Of a stretch of DNA of 64,000 nucleotides, positions 61,101 to 64,000 are shown piece after piece. Every line of letters starts with the position of its first letter. Within the stretch, counting starts at the first letter, position 1. Below the pieces are notes generated by a model that was given only the letters and a program-made list of their open reading frames with translations, made no database searches and was not told the origin of the DNA. Origin of the DNA: Bugula neritina (taxonomy: Eukaryota; Bryozoa; Gymnolaemata; Cheilostomatida; Bugulidae); contig OZ037770.1 of NCBI GenBank assembly GCA_964035545.1, forward strand, positions 6,758,229-6,822,228, given 5' to 3'. Both the position numbers and the translations under genes were made by a program.

Positions 61101-64000
61101 TTCCTGTGCCTCTCTGTCTGTGTGTCTTCTATCTCCTGGACAGCATCCTACAAGCAGATAACCTCATGCCAATATAACAACGTACTTTATATAGAAACAG
61201 AATAAAGTACAACATAATAATGCGTGTAGACTAAACACAGTCCAATATAATAATGAGTGTAGACTGAACACAGTCCAATATAATAATGAGTGTAGACTGA
61301 ACACAGTCCAACATAATAATGAGTGTAGACTGAACACAGTCCAACATAAACAGGATGTAGAACTGACCTTGATTTCCTCCACATAGGACTTCCATAGACC
61401 AAGCTTGGACTGTTTGGCAGCTGCCTCTGCAGTTTCAAGTTGTCTCTGGTATGGTGAGCCCTCGGCTGTGTAGAACAGCTTGGCCAGTCCATTCTCCACC
61501 AGAGAGACGGACATGTTTACTCCATCAATAAACAGCCAGCCAATGAAGTTACCCGCCTTGTCCATGGAGTCCACCTGGTGGGAAACAGCAGAGGGTATTA
61601 AGCACAGACAGACTTGGCCAACAGTACAGCTGGGAGGGACTGTCAGTTTATACTGAAAGGTGTAACTAACACAATTCACAGAATATCCCTCAACACCATA
61701 GTAACAACACAGCTGGCTGTAGACTGAGTTTCCTCATCAAAGACTCACACAACCACCTGTAGAGTCCGCAATACGTACCTTAATCTCAACTTCCCGCTGC
61801 ATGCACATGTCCCTGGTGTGAGCCGTAGCCTCCTCTCCAAACGGCTCGGCGGGCAACATAGCACCACCCGGCCCGGGAGCCGGCCGTGCACCTCTGGGAC
61901 ACTGGATGCCATTAAGGAGGAGAGTGAGCAGACACGTCTCCTTAGGAATGTACACTCTGACTCTAGATCCTGAGGCTACAAACTCTACAAGGGCATCTAC
62001 GAGGTTCTGGCGGGTGAGGAACGGCAGAAACTGTTTGGCTTTGGCAGACTCGCCTGATGTCATATCCTGTATCCTGTGTATCGGTGCTTCCTGTGTGAGA
62101 TGAATAAATGCATTACAATCAACTGTTCAACTCTACATGACACAGACAGCTACACAGACAGATACAGAGATGGTAACTGAAGAGAGATACGGAATAAGAG
62201 CATAACCTACTTTGTTACTGTGTAATCCAACCAGCTTCTTCTGGGCCCTAGCCTCAGCACTAAGTAAACTATCGTAGCATGAGGACCTCTGATCATCATC
62301 CTGTCTGTATCGGATGACCGTAGCCAATCCCTTACTAACCAAGGCTTCTGCCACATTACTACAACAAACATTGCCTTGTCAGAGTTATGCCCCCTCCCCA
62401 CTACAGCTGAAGTGAACCTTCATTGCTGCTATTAAGCAATACGTCTATCAACCTAATATGTCATATCCGTGTTCTAGCCGTCCACACCACAAGTGGTCAA
62501 CATAGAACTATGTTACTATGCTACACAGCAGTTGCTTAGGATTCAATCTTTCTAATTAATAAAGATGCAATTTCAAATTTTTTGCCCTACACATAATAAA
62601 AAGCCAAATTTACTAAAATAATTCAACAAGATTGATGACTGTGACATAACATGCTATTTGGGGTTAGTACAGTTCAACTGAATCAAATCAAAACCTTCAG
62701 CCAATCAGCACTCAACAACTGATGGAATTGTTTTTCATATACAAAACAGAATGCTGCCGTATAAAATAAGATAGCTGTGAGGCCAAACTTTCAGCTGTGT
62801 GATCACAGAAACACTTTTCAACCACTACCTCACCTGTTACTATCAACTCACCTGTTACTATCAACTCACCTGTTACTATCAACTCACCTGTTACTATCAA
62901 CTCACCTGTTACTATCAACTCACCTGTTACTACCAACTCACCTGTTACTGATGTTGACTGTACAGCACACTTTCTCTGGGAAGTTATTGGCGGCAGGCTG
63001 CACGTAATCAACTTTGACGCTGACTCGTTTACCAATCAACTTTTTCCGTAGGAATTCTCTTGCCTCAAACATGTAGGGTACATCGTAGAGTGGACGAGGC
63101 CTGTAGATCAGCAAGTGGGCGTGTCATAACAGAAGAGGGTGTTAGTATACCATGTAGTAGTCTACACTGCCCTTCACACTCACCTCTCTCGGATATTCCT
63201 CCTGGGGTCAGCGGCAGCTTCCCCGTTAGCTTGCTGCGTGGCACGAGGAGGCCGAATGCTGGATAAAAAGATCTTTCTGGTTTCTCCACCTACTTTGATG
63301 ACCAAACCGTCTGCTCCAGTAACTTCCACCACCTGCAGTAAGCAATCTTGGAGTGTTAATACAGTCACAGTGAGTCATATAAAGCATGTAAGTGTTGGTT
63401 TACCAGTTACTAATTGGACTGTAGAGATGAGAACTGATTATACCTTGCCAGTGTACTCTTTCTCTGTGATGGAACCCATGGAAAGGGTGGAGGCTGAGGG
63501 TGTCCAATCTTTCCAGATTCTCAGTCTTTTTTCTTTGGCCAATTTCTCGGCGACTCTCAGTTTTTCTACTCCTTGAGTCACGACTCCAATGGACCAATCC
63601 ACACATCGAGCAAAGCCTTCTTTGAGTAGCATCTCCGTGATATTGCCATTCTATGTATAATATCGTGATATTACTATTGTGTATATAATATCGTGATATT
63701 ACTATTGTGTATATAATATCACAATGGTTAATTTTTTACACATAAGTAAAGTTTCTTCCGCACTGTGTATGCATGAGTATACCATGATTTTCTACAAATT
63801 ACTCAATCAGTGATAGGTAAATAATGATAGAATTATTGTCAGAAGAATGATATTTAAAAGAAATAATAACTACATGTTGATATGGAAACCAATAAACTAC
63901 TCTGAATTGTTACCGGATTGCAATGGACACGAGAACATAACTTCCCAGTTTTAGACACAGCATTGATTATAACAGAGAGAATATAACAGAGAGAGAGTAT
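58150..64000 (-). CDS. SND1: Tudor-SN / staphylococcal nuclease domain protein 1 (5' end outside window)
   Basis: Thirteen exons, minus strand: >64000-63914, 63650-63444, 63332-63184, 63100-62942, 62358-62211, 62090-61779, 61574-61368, 61147-61030, 60651-60506, 59647-59492, 59062-58969, 58526-58363, 58215-58150. The twelve complete ones give 641 residues with agreeing phases. Visible are the end of the second SN repeat ([20 protein letters not shown]), the third ([38 protein letters not shown]), the fourth ([37 protein letters not shown]), the Tudor domain ([31 protein letters not shown]) and the split fifth SN ending [17 protein letters not shown]. In animals this protein binds methylarginine ligands and structured RNA and acts in splicing, RISC and stress granules. 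Length agrees with the family. The 63914-64000 exon is the least certain. Confidence 0.97.
59080..59225. repeat. 22-bp array (aactacagtatataatacac)
   Basis: About 6 copies, starting about 15 bp from the acceptor of the SND1 exon that begins at 59062. Confidence 0.9.
59300..59460. repeat. 24-bp array (gtgactagtagtaactgtgtac)
   Basis: About 6 copies in the same SND1 intron, ending about 30 bp from the donor at 59491. Confidence 0.88.
59700..60066. repeat. 36-bp minisatellite (tactagatgtcaatatatac + cagcactacttgtcaa)
   Basis: About 10 copies in SND1; alternates with an acaacatgtcaatacatac variant, giving a 72-bp higher-order pattern in the first half. Confidence 0.94.
60218..60500. repeat. 30-bp G-rich minisatellite at an SND1 donor
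   Basis: About 9 copies of aggatggaggaaggcagagg plus atgggggcag. It ends 5 bp from the donor at 60505. Purine-only-rich plus strand with repeated GGGGG and GG runs. Confidence 0.94.
60764..60975 (+). mobile_element. tRNA-derived SINE, copy 3 (most complete)
   Basis: Head cagccgtggtctacgggtta, gagcgtttgcctagaaagca, then 'aggttcgaggcc' (B box), body ggtcattggtgatgttagga, agagcatccagtcataattg, ctcctgtgcc, tail ggttctcacagggatggcaa and a T-run. About 210 bp, in an SND1 intron. Confidence 0.88.
61205..61350. repeat. 33-bp array (gtccaatataataatgagtgtagactgaacaca)
   Basis: About 4.5 copies ending about 17 bp from the SND1 donor at 61367. Confidence 0.92.
62824..62950. repeat. 18-bp array made of a 5' splice site (SND1)
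   Basis: Unit cacctgttactatcaact, 7 copies. On the minus strand the exon ends AGTAACAG/gtgagttg at 62941, and every unit repeats agtaacag/gtgagttg, so seven equivalent donor sites stand in a row. Using a later one would add 18 bp per step and read an in-frame TGA straight after the exon. Confidence 0.95.
63655..63725. repeat. 30-bp array (tgtataatatcgtgatatta)
   Basis: Two to three copies immediately upstream (minus strand) of the SND1 acceptor at 63651. Confidence 0.85.

Overview
This is animal nuclear DNA: AT-rich, split genes with GT..AG introns, tRNA-derived SINEs, terminal-inverted-repeat elements and very many minisatellites. Conserved proteins (a regnase-type ZC3H12 RNase, a clan-2-like cytochrome P450, Tudor-SN/SND1) show it is a metazoan. 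The short introns and a giant cysteine-rich modular surface protein would suit an invertebrate, possibly a sponge or other early-branching animal. That placement is inference. Exon boundaries below were read by hand from splice sites and phase. | Layout. 1-3356: no firm gene, one possible terminal exon (385-615) and two minisatellites. 3357-9213 (-): regnase-like ZC3H12 endoribonuclease, five coding exons, 548 residues. 9214-13687: intergenic, low-complexity. 13688-19417 (-): complete seven-exon cytochrome P450, 506 residues, with every exon phase consistent. 20850-41886 (-): one very large gene of about 40 small exons made of repeated Cys-rich modules, two Thr/Ser-rich linkers, one SEA-like segment and a hydrophobic C-terminal tail; its 5' end is not resolved. 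41.9-49.4 kb: gene-poor, with minisatellites and two inverted-repeat elements. About 49.4-51.7 kb (-): a decayed tyrosine-recombinase-like gene with frameshifts and an in-frame stop. 52047-57330 (+): a real gene of at least nine exons that I do not recognise. 58150-64000 (-): Tudor-SN (SND1), thirteen exons seen, with the 5' end beyond the window. | The genes do not form an operon or shared pathway. ZC3H12 and SND1 are both RNA-processing or RNA-decay proteins, but they are far apart and nothing in the sequence links them. | The most striking property of the window is the relation between minisatellites and splice sites. Arrays abut or include 5' or 3' splice sites in SND1, P450, ZC3H12 and the Cys-rich gene, and at least two introns consist almost entirely of array. 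Other points of interest are a P450 that has lost the usual I-helix acid/threonine pair, an 817-bp near-perfect foldback in an intron, several TIR element families, a dispersed repeat present in two circularly permuted arrangements, and the unrecognised plus-strand gene.
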